Positions 7,680 to 14,814 are shown, counted from the stretch's first letter. The stretch: 22,148 nucleotides of DNA from Rhodocaloribacter sp964552015 (GCA_964552015.1 CAZKFR010000055.1:1-22148); one strand, 5' to 3'. The notes: generated by a model not told the origin, from the sequence alone. Program-made: numbers and translations.

Positions 7680-8963
7680 TCAGTGGCCGACGATCCGGGC
7701 CAGCGCCGACCAGAAGCCGGGGAACGAGATGCGGGCGCAGCCGGCGCCGGTGATGGTGACGGGGCCGGTGGCGCGGAGGGCGGCCACGCCCATCGCCATG
7801 GCGATGCGGTGGTCGTCGAAGCTCTCGACGGTGGCGCCGTGGAGCGGCCGCCCCCCTTCGATGACGAGGCCGTCCGGGTGCTCTTCGACGGCGGCGCCGA
7901 GGGCGCGGAGGTTCGTAGCCAGGGCCGCCAGCCGGTCGGTCTCCTTGACCCGCAGTTCGGCGGCGTCGCGGATGACGGTGCGGCCCTCGGCACAGGCGGC
8001 GGCCACGGCCAGCGCGGGGATCTCATCGATCAGGTTGGGGATGAGCGGGTCGCCCACGGTGACGCCGTGGAGCGGGGCGGGCCGGACGACCAGGTCGCCC
8101 AGCGGCTCGCCGCCGTGCGTGCGCTCGTTCTCCACGGTGACGTCGGCCCCCATGGCGCGGAGGACGTCGAGGAAGGCGGTGCGCGAGGGGTTGAGCCCGA
8201 CGGCGGGCAGGCGCAGCTCGCCCGCCGGGGCGATGGAGCCGGCGACGAGGAAGAAGGCGGCCGCCGAGAAGTCGCGCGGGACGGCCCACAGGCGCGGGGC
8301 GATGCGGTGGCCGCCGTGGATGCTGATATGCCGCCGGCCCGCTCCGTCCTCGAACACGTCGAGCCCCAGCATCCGTTCGGTGTGGTCGCGGGAGGGGAGC
8401 GTCTCGATCACCGTGGTCGTCCCTTCGGCGAAGAGGCCCGCCAGCAGCACGCACGACTTGACCTGCGCCGAGGGGACGGGCAGCACGTATTCGATGCCCC
8501 GGAGCCGCCCGCCGCGCAGGCGTACGGGGGCGTGACCGTCCGTCAGCTCGACCGTGGCGCCCATCTGCCGGAGGGGGGCGGCGATGCGGTCCATGGGGCG
8601 ACGGCTGAGGGAGGCGTCGCCCGTGAGGGTCGTCTCGAACGGCTGCCCGGCCAGGATACCCGCCAGCAGCCGCAGGGTCGTGCCCGAGTTGCCGCAGTCG
8701 AGCGGCCCGTCCGGCGGGTGCAGCCCTTCCAGCCCCACGCCTTCCACGTGGAGGATCCCCTCCGCATCCTCCTCGATGCGCACGCCGAGCCGGCGCAGGC
8801 ACGCCAGCGTGGACTGCGGATCGGCCGAGGCCGGGTAGTTGACGATCTGCGACGTGCCGTCGGCCAGCGCCGCCAGCAGCGCCGCGCGGTGGGCCACCGA
8901 CTTGTCCGCCGGCAGCTCCACCACACCCAGCACCGACGCGGCCGGATAGACGGTCTGGTTCAT
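7680..8963 (-). CDS. aroA: 3-phosphoshikimate 1-carboxyvinyltransferase (EPSP synthase)
   Basis: 427-residue enzyme joining shikimate-3-phosphate and phosphoenolpyruvate in the sixth shikimate-pathway step, in the cytoplasm. Recognisable sites are PADKSVAHR with Lys21, LDCGNSGTTLRLLAGILAG, GDASLSRRPMDRI, PSAQVKSCVLLAGL, RDHTERML, NLIDEIPALAVAA with catalytic Asp313, RVKETDRL with Glu341, and SFDDHRIAMA near the end. The motif set resembles the Bacillus-type enzyme more than the E. coli one. The start is ATG 8963 (MNQTVYP). The frame stays open to 9032, but that extension is low-complexity repeat DNA. No Shine-Dalgarno sequence precedes 8963 and the upstream region is pyrimidine-rich. The gene lies 81 bp downstream of add on the same strand and is probably cotranscribed with it. 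Confidence 0.96.
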   Translation of the reverse strand: MNQTVYPAASVLGVVELPADKSVAHRAALLAALADGTSQIVNYPASADPQSTLACLRRLGVRIEEDAEGILHVEGVGLEGLHPPDGPLDCGNSGTTLRLLAGILAGQPFETTLTGDASLSRRPMDRIAAPLRQMGATVELTDGHAPVRLRGGRLRGIEYVLPVPSAQVKSCVLLAGLFAEGTTTVIETLPSRDHTERMLGLDVFEDGAGRRHISIHGGHRIAPRLWAVPRDFSAAAFFLVAGSIAPAGELRLPAVGLNPSRTAFLDVLRAMGADVTVENERTHGGEPLGDLVVRPAPLHGVTVGDPLIPNLIDEIPALAVAAACAEGRTVIRDAAELRVKETDRLAALATNLRALGAAVEEHPDGLVIEGGRPLHGATVESFDDHRIAMAMGVAALRATGPVTITGAGCARISFPGFWSALARIVGH

Positions 8964-8977
8964 GGAAGGGAGAGGGT

Positions 8978-9043
8978 TGGAAGATGGCAAATTGAGGATG
9001 GAAGATGCTTGCCGTGCACGCCCAACGTTCAACGCACAACGCC
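8978..9043. repeat. Heptameric tandem repeats in the add-aroA spacer
   Basis: Two blocks run in exact 7-bp steps. At 8978-9005 there are four units (TGGAAGA, TGGCAAA, TTGAGGA, TGGAAGA). At 9023-9043 there are three units (CAACGTT, CAACGCA, CAACGCC). They fill most of the 81-bp gap between add and aroA. The CAACGTT unit recurs in front of gatA. Confidence 0.7.
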
Positions 9044-9044
9044 T

Positions 9045-10112
9045 TCACCATACGGGGCTTTCCTGTGAGGGAGGCAGTGGGAAGGCGTCGAGGACGCTGC
9101 GCAGGAGGTCCTGCTTCTCCTCCCAGTGGAGGAAGGCGTACCGGAAGCCGTTGAGGGTGATCTCACGGAGCTGCCCGGCCTGGATCCCGCAGTAGCGGTG
9201 AACGCGCCACAGCTCGTCGGTCACCGTGGTGCGGCTGAAGAGGCGGTTGTCCGTGTTGACCGTCACCGGGACGCTTCGCTCGACGAACAGGCGGATCGGG
9301 TGGGCTTCGAAGCTTTCGACCACGTGCGTCTGGACGTTGCTGGTCGGGCAGATCTCGAGCGGGATCTGGTGGTCGATGACGTACTGCATCAGCTCGGGGT
9401 CGCGGTGGAGCGTGATGCCGTGGCCGATGCGGTGGGCGCCGCAGTAGAAGAGGGCCTGGTGGATCGACTCCGGCCCCCACGACTCGCCGGCGTGGCAGGT
9501 CAGGTTGAGCAGGTGGTTGCGGGCGTAGTAGAAGGCATGGAGGTGGTGCTTGGGCGGGTGGCCCGCCTCGCCGCCGGCCAGGTCGAAGGCCACGACGCCC
9601 TTCTTGCGGGCGCGGACGGCCAGTTCGGCCTGTTGCAGCGACGCGCTCTCGTACCGGTCGCGCAGGCCGCAGACGATCAGCGCCGTACGGATGCCGAAGT
9701 CGCGCTCGGCTGCCTGCAGCCCGTCGAGCACCGCGTCGTTGACCTCGTCGAGCGTGAGTCCTTCCTCCGTATGCAGGATGGGGCCGTAGCGGACCTCCAG
9801 GTAGCGGACGTTCTCGCGGGCGTTGTCCTCGGCCAGCTCGTAGGCCACGCGGCGGAGCGCCTCCGGCGTCTGCATCAGCGGGATGGTGTACCGGAACCAG
9901 GCCAGGTAGGCCTCCAGCGTGGGCGAGTCGTCGATCTGGCGGAGGATCTCTTCAAGGGCTTCCTCGCTGTCGGCCGGGAGCAGGCTCATCTTGCCCTGTT
10001 GCCGCGCCAGGTCCAGGACCGTCTTCAGGCGCAGCGAGCCGTCGAGGTGGCAGTGCAGTTCGGCCTTGGGCCAGGCCAGGATGTCGTCACGCGTGAGGTG
10101 CGGTGCGGTCAT
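9045..10112 (-). CDS. add: Adenosine deaminase family protein
   Basis: 355-residue metal-dependent deaminase, expected to convert adenosine to inosine in purine salvage. Zinc and catalytic residues are visible: His20 and His22 in ELHCHLDGSL, His207 and Glu210 in CHAGES, His231 in RIGHGI, and Asp288 in VNTDNRLFS. The last motif has NTDN where classical enzymes have NTDD, a variant I recall from actinobacterial and Bacteroidota adenosine deaminases. Adenine deaminase or a related purine substrate therefore cannot be excluded. The start is ATG 10112 (MTAPHLTRDD), preceded by AAAGG. The frame runs further upstream only through non-coding DNA, including a direct-repeat copy. A promoter candidate lies immediately upstream, giving a very short leader. 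aroA follows on the same strand. Confidence 0.9.
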   Translation of the reverse strand: MTAPHLTRDDILAWPKAELHCHLDGSLRLKTVLDLARQQGKMSLLPADSEEALEEILRQIDDSPTLEAYLAWFRYTIPLMQTPEALRRVAYELAEDNARENVRYLEVRYGPILHTEEGLTLDEVNDAVLDGLQAAERDFGIRTALIVCGLRDRYESASLQQAELAVRARKKGVVAFDLAGGEAGHPPKHHLHAFYYARNHLLNLTCHAGESWGPESIHQALFYCGAHRIGHGITLHRDPELMQYVIDHQIPLEICPTSNVQTHVVESFEAHPIRLFVERSVPVTVNTDNRLFSRTTVTDELWRVHRYCGIQAGQLREITLNGFRYAFLHWEEKQDLLRSVLDAFPLPPSQESPVW

Positions 10113-10129
10113 AGCCTTTTTTCGCGAAA

Positions 10130-10158
10130 AAGATAGCAGGTCCGGGCAGGGCAGGCAA
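10130..10158 (-). promoter_or_regulatory. Candidate add promoter, overlapping the direct repeat
   Basis: On the minus strand, TTGCCT (10158-10153) is followed by a 17-bp spacer and TATCTT (10135-10130). Transcription would begin about 10 nt before the add start. The -35 lies inside the first copy of the 65-bp repeat and the -10 lies outside it. Confidence 0.4.
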
Positions 10159-10202
10159 GGCCGAAGCCGGTGCCCGCGGGGAGATGATGAAAAGTTCATC
10201 CG
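10138..10202. repeat. 65-bp direct repeat, left copy
   Basis: Identical base for base to 10935-10999, offset 797 bp. Flanking bases diverge at once on both sides. It ends with a small palindrome, GATGAA (10186-10191) and TTCATC (10195-10200). The two copies bracket the toxin-antitoxin genes. Confidence 0.95.
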
Positions 10203-10211
10203 GCGCGTTTT

Positions 10212-10270
10212 CAGGTACGGAGCGGGTCGTTCATGGCAACAAAGCCAAACGGGAACAGGTACAACGCGGG
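10212..10270 (+). promoter_or_regulatory. Paired operator-like boxes before the toxin-antitoxin genes
   Basis: Two direct copies of CAGGTACnnnGCGGG lie at 10212-10226 and 10256-10270, 44 bp apart (about four helical turns), upstream of the antitoxin start at 10303. AbrB-type antitoxins commonly repress their own operons, so these are candidate autoregulatory sites. I could not identify a clear -35/-10 pair here. Confidence 0.4.
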
Positions 10271-10302
10271 CAGAACGATGGCAGATCATCCGCGGAAACG
10301 AT

Positions 10303-10530
10303 ATGCCGGAAAAGACGAATGTGCGCCGTTTCGGGGAAGACCTCGGGTTCATCATCCCGGCGTCGGTCGCCGAGGCGATGAGGATGCAGGAGGGCGATGC
10401 GTTCGAGCTATCCGTCACGCCCGAGGGCATCCTGCTGATCCCGTGTGATCCGGATGTCGCCGGGATGATGGAGGATGCACGGGCCTTCATGCATTCCCAC
10501 CGAAACGCTTTCCGCGAACTGGCCCGATGA
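10303..10530 (+). CDS. AbrB/MazE-type antitoxin of a Doc module
   Basis: 75-residue protein with a swapped-hairpin AbrB/SpoVT-type DNA-binding N-terminus: VRRFGEDLGFIIPASVAEAM, then MQEGDAFELSVTPEGILLIP. The C-terminal tail, about residues 50-75, is helical and charged (DVAGMMEDARAFMHSHRNAF) and is the likely part that neutralises the toxin. The start is ATG 10303, with a weak GGAAA upstream. The frame runs further upstream through non-coding DNA. Its stop overlaps the toxin start by four bases (ATGA), the usual coupling of antitoxin and toxin. Doc toxins classically pair with Phd antitoxins. AbrB-type partners are also known, so this is a variant arrangement rather than a new one. It is likely autoregulatory through the boxes just upstream. 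Confidence 0.85.
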   Translation: MPEKTNVRRFGEDLGFIIPASVAEAMRMQEGDAFELSVTPEGILLIPCDPDVAGMMEDARAFMHSHRNAFRELAR

Positions 10531-10934
10531 GCGAGGGCGGCCGGGAGGAGCCCCGGTGGCTCACGCCGGGTCAGGTCCGGATGCTCCATGCCGAGACGGT
10601 GCGGCTTTTCGGTGGAGCACCCGGGGTGCGCGACGAGGGGTTGCTTCGCAGTGCCCTGGCCCGGCCCCGGCATCGCTGGACTTATGGTGAGGCCGTGTCG
10701 CTGTTCGCCCTGGCCGCCGCCTATGCTTCCGGGATTGCCCGCAACCACCCCTTCGTGGACGGCAACAAGCGGACGGCGCTCCTGTCCATACGTGCCTTTC
10801 TCTTCTGGAACGGCTATCGTTTTCTGCCCGACGAAGCGGCGACGGTGAGCATGATGGAAGGTCTGGCCGCCGGACGTGTCGAAGAGGACGAACTGGCTTC
10901 CTGGATCGAAGCCTCATCGACACGCATGGCGTGA
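10527..10934 (+). CDS. doc: Doc (death-on-curing) family toxin
   Basis: 135-residue Fic/Doc-fold protein. Doc toxins stop translation by phosphorylating elongation factor Tu. The family motif is intact: HPFVDGNKRTAL, with His74 and Lys81. The lysine in GNKR, instead of the glycine of AMPylating Fic enzymes, marks the Doc branch. Other family features are the N-terminal LTPGQVRMLHAETVRLFGG and GVRDEGLLRSALARP, and the C-terminal FLFWNGYRFLPDEAATVSMM. The length is typical. The gene is translationally coupled to the antitoxin. Its stop codon ends at 10934, and the second copy of the 65-bp direct repeat begins on the next base. Confidence 0.92.
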   Translation: MSEGGREEPRWLTPGQVRMLHAETVRLFGGAPGVRDEGLLRSALARPRHRWTYGEAVSLFALAAAYASGIARNHPFVDGNKRTALLSIRAFLFWNGYRFLPDEAATVSMMEGLAAGRVEEDELASWIEASSTRMA

Positions 10935-10999
10935 AGGTCCGGGCAGGGCAGGCAAGGCCGAAGCCGGTGCCCGCGGGGAGATGATGAAAAGTTCATCCG
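10935..10999. repeat. 65-bp direct repeat, right copy
   Basis: Perfect copy of 10138-10202, starting on the base immediately after the Doc stop codon. Unlike the left copy, it has no promoter -10 hexamer beside it. Confidence 0.95.
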
Positions 11000-11214
11000 A
11001 GGGAGGAGCGGGCCGGCGAAGAACCCCGGCGCGTCTCGTGCATTAGACCCGAACCGGGGTGCGGAAAAGGCCCGGAAATTCGCTATATTTCCGCGCTCCG
11101 CGGCCGGTCGCGCTGCTATCTTGCAGGTCGGCCGGATTTCCGGGCCGCTGTCGAGGTGGCCGCCCGCCGGGGCCGTGCCGCCGCGTTTTTCCACACGACA
11201 TCGAGGTGATGGCC
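11000..11214 (+). other. Leader region of tatA
   Basis: Non-coding gap before tatA. It contains a 7-bp inverted repeat, CGGAAAT (11073-11079) and ATTTCCG (11087-11093), surrounding a TATATT hexamer, and a TATCTTGC at 11117-11124 resembling the -10 elements seen before add and the GWxTD gene. Neither has a recognisable -35, so the transcription start is undecided. Confidence 0.35.
11203..11208 (+). promoter_or_regulatory. Shine-Dalgarno sequence that selects the tatA start
   Basis: GAGGTG abuts ATG 11209 directly, too close to serve it, and lies six bases before ATG 11215. This favours the second ATG as the tatA start. Confidence 0.6.
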
Positions 11215-11478
11215 ATGGGTAGCATTGGCATGCCGGAACTGATTCTCATTTTCCTGGCGATTCTGCTCATCTTCGGGGCGAAGCGCATTCCCGAGATCGC
11301 CCGGGGGCTGGGCAAGGGGATCCGTGAGTTCAAGGACGCCACGCGCGACATCCAGCGTGAGCTGACCGTCGAGGATTCGCCGCAGATCCAGGCGCCGCGC
11401 CCGCCGGCCCAGACGCCGACGCCGCGCACCGAGGCGAAGCAGGAGACGGGTTCGTCCGGCACGGCGTCCGCCTCCTGA
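11215..11478 (+). CDS. tatA: Sec-independent (Tat) translocase subunit TatA/E
   Basis: 87-residue membrane protein forming the pore-like part of the twin-arginine translocase, which exports folded proteins. Order of parts: a short N-terminus with GMPELI, one membrane helix (about residues 8-20, LILIFLAILLIFG), the hinge FGAKRIPE, an amphipathic helix (IARGLGKGIREFKDATRDI), and a flexible tail rich in Pro, Thr and Gln. The start is placed at 11215 rather than 11209 because of the Shine-Dalgarno spacing. TatB and TatC are not in the window. gatA follows 47 bp later. TatA and TatE cannot be separated by sequence alone. Confidence 0.92.
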   Translation: MGSIGMPELILIFLAILLIFGAKRIPEIARGLGKGIREFKDATRDIQRELTVEDSPQIQAPRPPAQTPTPRTEAKQETGSSGTASAS

Positions 11479-11484
11479 CACGGG

Positions 11485-11519
11485 CAACGTTCAACGGGTA
11501 ACGTGCAACGTCCAACGTT
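11485..11519. repeat. Heptameric CAACGTT-type repeats before gatA
   Basis: Five 7-bp units in register: CAACGTT, CAACGGG, TAACGTG, CAACGTC, CAACGTT. A sixth, degenerate unit (CGACGCA) ends on the A of the gatA start codon. The array occupies the place where a ribosome-binding site would be. Confidence 0.75.
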
Positions 11520-11525
11520 CGACGC

Positions 11526-13079
11526 ATGACCGACCTCACGTACGGTGCTGCCCGCGAGGCGCTGGCACGGGGCGAGACCAGTTGCGAGGCGCTGGTCTCG
11601 TCTTTTTTGGAAAAGATCGAGGCCGAGAACGACCGCCTGAACGCCTTCGTGGCGGTCGACGCCGAGGGGGCGCGGGCGCAGGCCCGGGCGCTGGACGACC
11701 GCCGCGCCCGGGGTGAGGACCTGCCGCTGGCCGGGATGGTCGTGGCCGTCAAGGATGTCATCTGCATCCGGGGGCAGCGCGTGACGTGTGCCTCGCGCAT
11801 GCTCGAGCATTTTACCTCGCTCTACGACGCCACCGTCATCGAGCGACTGCGCGCGGCCGGCGCCGTCTTCATCGGCAAGACGAACTGCGACGAGTTCGCC
11901 ATGGGCTCGTCGAACGAGAACTCGCACTTCGGCCCGGTGCGCAACCCGCTCGATCCGGACTACGTGCCCGGTGGGTCGTCGGGCGGCTCGGCGGCGGCCG
12001 TGGCGGCGGGGATGTGCCACGTCGCCCTCGGCTCGGACACCGGCGGCTCCATCCGTCAGCCCGCGGCCTTCTGCGGGGTCCTGGGCCTCAAGCCCACCTA
12101 CGGGCGCGTCAGCCGCTACGGCCTGGTGGCCTACGCCTCCTCGTTCGACTGCATCGGCCCCTTCGCCCGGGACGTGGACGACCTGGCCGCTGTGCTGGCC
12201 GTGATGGCCGGGCAGGACCCTCACGACGCCACCAGCGCCCCCGTGCCCGTGCCGGACTACCGCGCCGCCCTCGACGGTGGCGTGGCGGGCCTGCGCATCG
12301 GCCTCCCGAAGGAGTACTTCGGCGAAGGGCTGGACGAGGGCATCCGCACGGCCATCGAAAAGCAGGTGGTGCGCCTGGAGGCCGCCGGCGCCACCGTGCA
12401 CGACGTCTCGTTGCCTCACACCCCGTACGGCATCGCCACCTATTACATCCTGACCACGGCGGAGGCGTCGAGCAACCTGGCGCGCTACGACGGGGTGCGC
12501 TACGGCTACCGCGCCGACGAGCAGGCCGTGCGCCGCGCCATGAAGGCCGAGCGGGAGGCGCTGGAGGCCGCCCTCCGGGCCGCCGAGGAGGCCGGCGACG
12601 ACGCGGCCGCCGCCGAGGCCCGCGCCCGTCTCGACGCCCAGGAGCCGCTCCTCGACCGGCTCTACGCCCAGACCCGCACCGAGGGCTTCGGCGACGAGGT
12701 CAAGCGCCGGATCATGCTGGGCACCTACGTCCTCTCGGCCGGCTACTACGACGCCTACTATGCCCGGGCGCAGCGCGTGCGTACCCTCATCCGCCGCGAC
12801 TTCGAGCGGGCCTTCGAGACGGTGGACGTGCTCCTGACCCCCGCCACGCCGACGCCGCCGTTCCGGCTCGGCGAGAAGCGCGACGACCCCCTGGCGATGT
12901 ACCTGAACGACATCTACACCGTCACGGCCAACCTGGCCGGCATCCCGGGGCTGGTGGTGCCGGCCGGGCGGCACCCGTCGGGTTTGCCCGTCGGGGTGCA
13001 GCTGCTGGGGCCCCACTTCGGGGAAGAACGGCTCCTGCGCCTCGGCGCGGCGCTCACGCGGGACGTCGCCCCGGCCTGA
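11526..13079 (+). CDS. gatA: Asp-tRNA(Asn)/Glu-tRNA(Gln) amidotransferase subunit A
   Basis: 517-residue glutaminase subunit of GatCAB, which converts mischarged Glu-tRNA(Gln) (and often Asp-tRNA(Asn)) to the amide form. The amidase Ser-cisSer-Lys triad is in place: Lys76 in VVAVKDVI, cis-Ser151 in VPGGSSGGSAAA, and Ser175 in GSDTGGSIRQPA. The signature GFGDEVKRRIMLGTYVLSAG follows later. The protein is roughly 30 residues longer than most GatA. The extra length is an Ala/Glu/Arg-rich helical stretch at about residues 335-374, just before the LYAQTRTEGFG segment. No gatB or gatC is adjacent. There is no Shine-Dalgarno sequence, because a heptad repeat array sits directly upstream of ATG 11526. 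Confidence 0.96.
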   Translation: MTDLTYGAAREALARGETSCEALVSSFLEKIEAENDRLNAFVAVDAEGARAQARALDDRRARGEDLPLAGMVVAVKDVICIRGQRVTCASRMLEHFTSLYDATVIERLRAAGAVFIGKTNCDEFAMGSSNENSHFGPVRNPLDPDYVPGGSSGGSAAAVAAGMCHVALGSDTGGSIRQPAAFCGVLGLKPTYGRVSRYGLVAYASSFDCIGPFARDVDDLAAVLAVMAGQDPHDATSAPVPVPDYRAALDGGVAGLRIGLPKEYFGEGLDEGIRTAIEKQVVRLEAAGATVHDVSLPHTPYGIATYYILTTAEASSNLARYDGVRYGYRADEQAVRRAMKAEREALEAALRAAEEAGDDAAAAEARARLDAQEPLLDRLYAQTRTEGFGDEVKRRIMLGTYVLSAGYYDAYYARAQRVRTLIRRDFERAFETVDVLLTPATPTPPFRLGEKRDDPLAMYLNDIYTVTANLAGIPGLVVPAGRHPSGLPVGVQLLGPHFGEERLLRLGAALTRDVAPA

Positions 13080-13105
13080 ATCGTCCAAAATTTCAAGGTG
13101 GCGGG

Positions 13106-13134
13106 TTCAGCTTTTTCCGCGTACGGCCTAACTT
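13106..13134 (+). promoter_or_regulatory. Weak promoter candidate for sucD-engB
   Basis: TTCAGC (13106-13111), a 17-bp spacer and TAACTT (13129-13134) lie between gatA and sucD. Both hexamers are poor. The call rests on position and on the spacer shared with other candidates here. Confidence 0.25.
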
Positions 13135-13171
13135 GACGTCTCACAACCCGACTTATCGACACGTACCGAGC

Positions 13172-14047
13172 ATGAGCATCTTCGTCGACAAGAACACGCG
13201 CCTGGTGGTGCAGGGCTTCACCGGGAAGGAAGGCACCTTCCACGCCGAGCAGATGATCGAGTACGGCACCCCGGTGGTGGCCGGCGTCACGCCGGGCAAG
13301 GGCGGGCAGACGCACCTGGGGCGGCCGGTCTTCAACACGGTCTCGGAGGCCGTGGAGAAGGAAGGGGCGAACACGTCCATCATCTTTGTGCCCCCGGCCT
13401 TCGCCGCCGACGCCATCCTGGAAGCCGCCGATGCCGGCATCGAGGTCATCATCTGCATCACCGAGGGGATCCCGGCCCGCGACATGATCCCCGTGTATCA
13501 CTACGTGAAGCGGAAGGGGGCCAGCCTCATCGGCCCGAACTGCCCGGGGGTCATCACGCCGGGCGAGGCCAAGGTGGGCATCATGCCCGCGATGATCTTC
13601 ACGCCGGGCTCGGTGGGCGTCGTTTCGCGCTCGGGGACGCTCACCTACGAGGCCGTCGACCAGCTCACGCGGCAGGGCTTCGGGCAGAGCACGGCCGTCG
13701 GCATCGGTGGCGACCCCGTCATCGGCACCCGCTTCGTCGACGTGCTCGAACGCTTCCAGGCGGATGAGCAGACCGAGGCCGTCGTCCTCATCGGCGAGAT
13801 CGGCGGGACGGCCGAGGAGGAGGCCGCCGCCTACATCCAGGAGCACATGACCAAGCCCGTGTTCGCCTTCATTGCCGGGAGCACGGCGCCGCCGGGACGC
13901 CGCATGGGCCACGCCGGCGCCATCATCTCGGGCGGCAAGGGGACGGCCGAGGACAAGTTCGCCGCGCTCGAGGCCGCCGGGGCCGTCGTCGTGAAGAACC
14001 CCGCCCTCATCGGCGCGACGGTGAAGGAGCACCTGGCGCCGGCCTGA
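13172..14047 (+). CDS. sucD: Succinyl-CoA synthetase (ADP-forming) alpha subunit
   Basis: 291-residue alpha subunit of succinate-CoA ligase, which makes ATP or GTP from succinyl-CoA in the TCA cycle. The CoA-binding Rossmann part has LVVQGFTGKEGTFHAEQMI and VTPGKGGQTHLG. ITEGIPARDM and the GPNCPGVITPGE loop follow. The phosphorylated histidine is His247 in RMGHAGAIISGGKGTA. The length matches the family. The start is ATG 13172, with a weak SD. The beta subunit (sucC) is not adjacent. engB begins 44 bp later on the same strand and is probably in the same transcript. Confidence 0.97.
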   Translation: MSIFVDKNTRLVVQGFTGKEGTFHAEQMIEYGTPVVAGVTPGKGGQTHLGRPVFNTVSEAVEKEGANTSIIFVPPAFAADAILEAADAGIEVIICITEGIPARDMIPVYHYVKRKGASLIGPNCPGVITPGEAKVGIMPAMIFTPGSVGVVSRSGTLTYEAVDQLTRQGFGQSTAVGIGGDPVIGTRFVDVLERFQADEQTEAVVLIGEIGGTAEEEAAAYIQEHMTKPVFAFIAGSTAPPGRRMGHAGAIISGGKGTAEDKFAALEAAGAVVVKNPALIGATVKEHLAPA

Positions 14048-14091
14048 GGCCGGTCCGCCCGAGCAGGCGCCCGGCCACGGGCGGCAGACCC

Positions 14092-14682
14092 ATGAAGATG
14101 CGCGACGTGCAGTTCGTCCGGGGCGTGGCGGCCTGGTCTGGCCTGCCCGATGACGGCCTGCCCGAGGTGGCCTTCATCGGGCGCTCGAACGTGGGCAAGA
14201 GCTCCCTCATCAACCTGGTGACGGGGCGCCGGGCGCTGGCCCGCACGAGCGGCACACCCGGCAAGACGCGCGAGTTGAACTTCTACCGGGTCGACGACCG
14301 CTTCTACCTGGTAGACCTCCCCGGCTTCGGGTATGCGAAGGTGGCCCGGACCGAGCGGGAGCGCTGGCAGCGGCTCATCGGGCGCTATCTGACCGAACGC
14401 CCCACCCTGCGGGCCATCTTCCATCTCATCGACAGCCGCCATCCGCCCACGGCGCTCGACCGCGAGATCATGCTGCTGGCCCACGAGAGCACGGCGCCGT
14501 ATCTGGTGGTGCTGACGAAGACCGACAAGCTCTCCGGCAACGGTCGGCAGCGGGCCGTGGCCGAGGTGCGCCGTGCCCTGAGCGCCGCCGGCCGCGAGGC
14601 GGCGATCCTGCTCACCTCGGCCGTCGACGGGCGCGGGCGGGAGGAGGTCCTGCGCTGGATCGACGACCTGGTCGACGGCTGA
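14092..14682 (+). CDS. engB: Ribosome biogenesis GTPase EngB (YihA/YsxC)
   Basis: 196-residue small GTPase needed for assembly of the large ribosomal subunit. All G motifs are visible: G1 GRSNVGKSS (30-38), G2 TPGKT (55-59), G3 DLPGFGYAK (75-83), G4 TKTD (142-145) and G5 TSA (175-177). ELNFYRVDDRFYLVD between G2 and G3 is characteristic of EngB. The length is typical. ATG 14092 is used, with another ATG two codons in (14098) that cannot be excluded. It lies 44 bp after sucD. Confidence 0.96.
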   Translation: MKMRDVQFVRGVAAWSGLPDDGLPEVAFIGRSNVGKSSLINLVTGRRALARTSGTPGKTRELNFYRVDDRFYLVDLPGFGYAKVARTERERWQRLIGRYLTERPTLRAIFHLIDSRHPPTALDREIMLLAHESTAPYLVVLTKTDKLSGNGRQRAVAEVRRALSAAGREAAILLTSAVDGRGREEVLRWIDDLVDG

Positions 14683-14685
14683 AGA

Positions 14686-14703
14686 GGCCGGCGACGCCCG
14701 GCC
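14686..14703 (+). terminator. Hairpin after engB
   Basis: GGCCGG (14686-14691) and CCGGCC (14698-14703) form a 6-bp stem over a 6-nt loop. The palindrome GAAGCGCTTC (14704-14713) follows directly. There is no T-run, so termination is uncertain. Confidence 0.3.
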
Positions 14704-14814
14704 GAAGCGCTTCCGTCCCGCGCTTTCACCATTTCATCATACGGGCCCGGTACCTCACAGCCGGAGGGCGCAGTAGTTTGTCCTTTGAACGAACCGTGAA
14801 GGCGGAGGACAGGT

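Noticed and set aside
8964..9032. Upstream start of aroA at 9032
   Set aside because: The added residues are encoded by heptad repeat DNA and do not resemble the family's N-terminus.
7377..9068. Plus-strand open frame of 563 codons opposite aroA
   Set aside because: aroA on the minus strand has every catalytic motif. The plus-strand translation is repetitive Gly/Arg/Ala sequence.
11043..13088. Minus-strand open frame of 681 codons opposite tatA and gatA
   Set aside because: Shadow of gatA codon bias; no recognisable domain or start signals.
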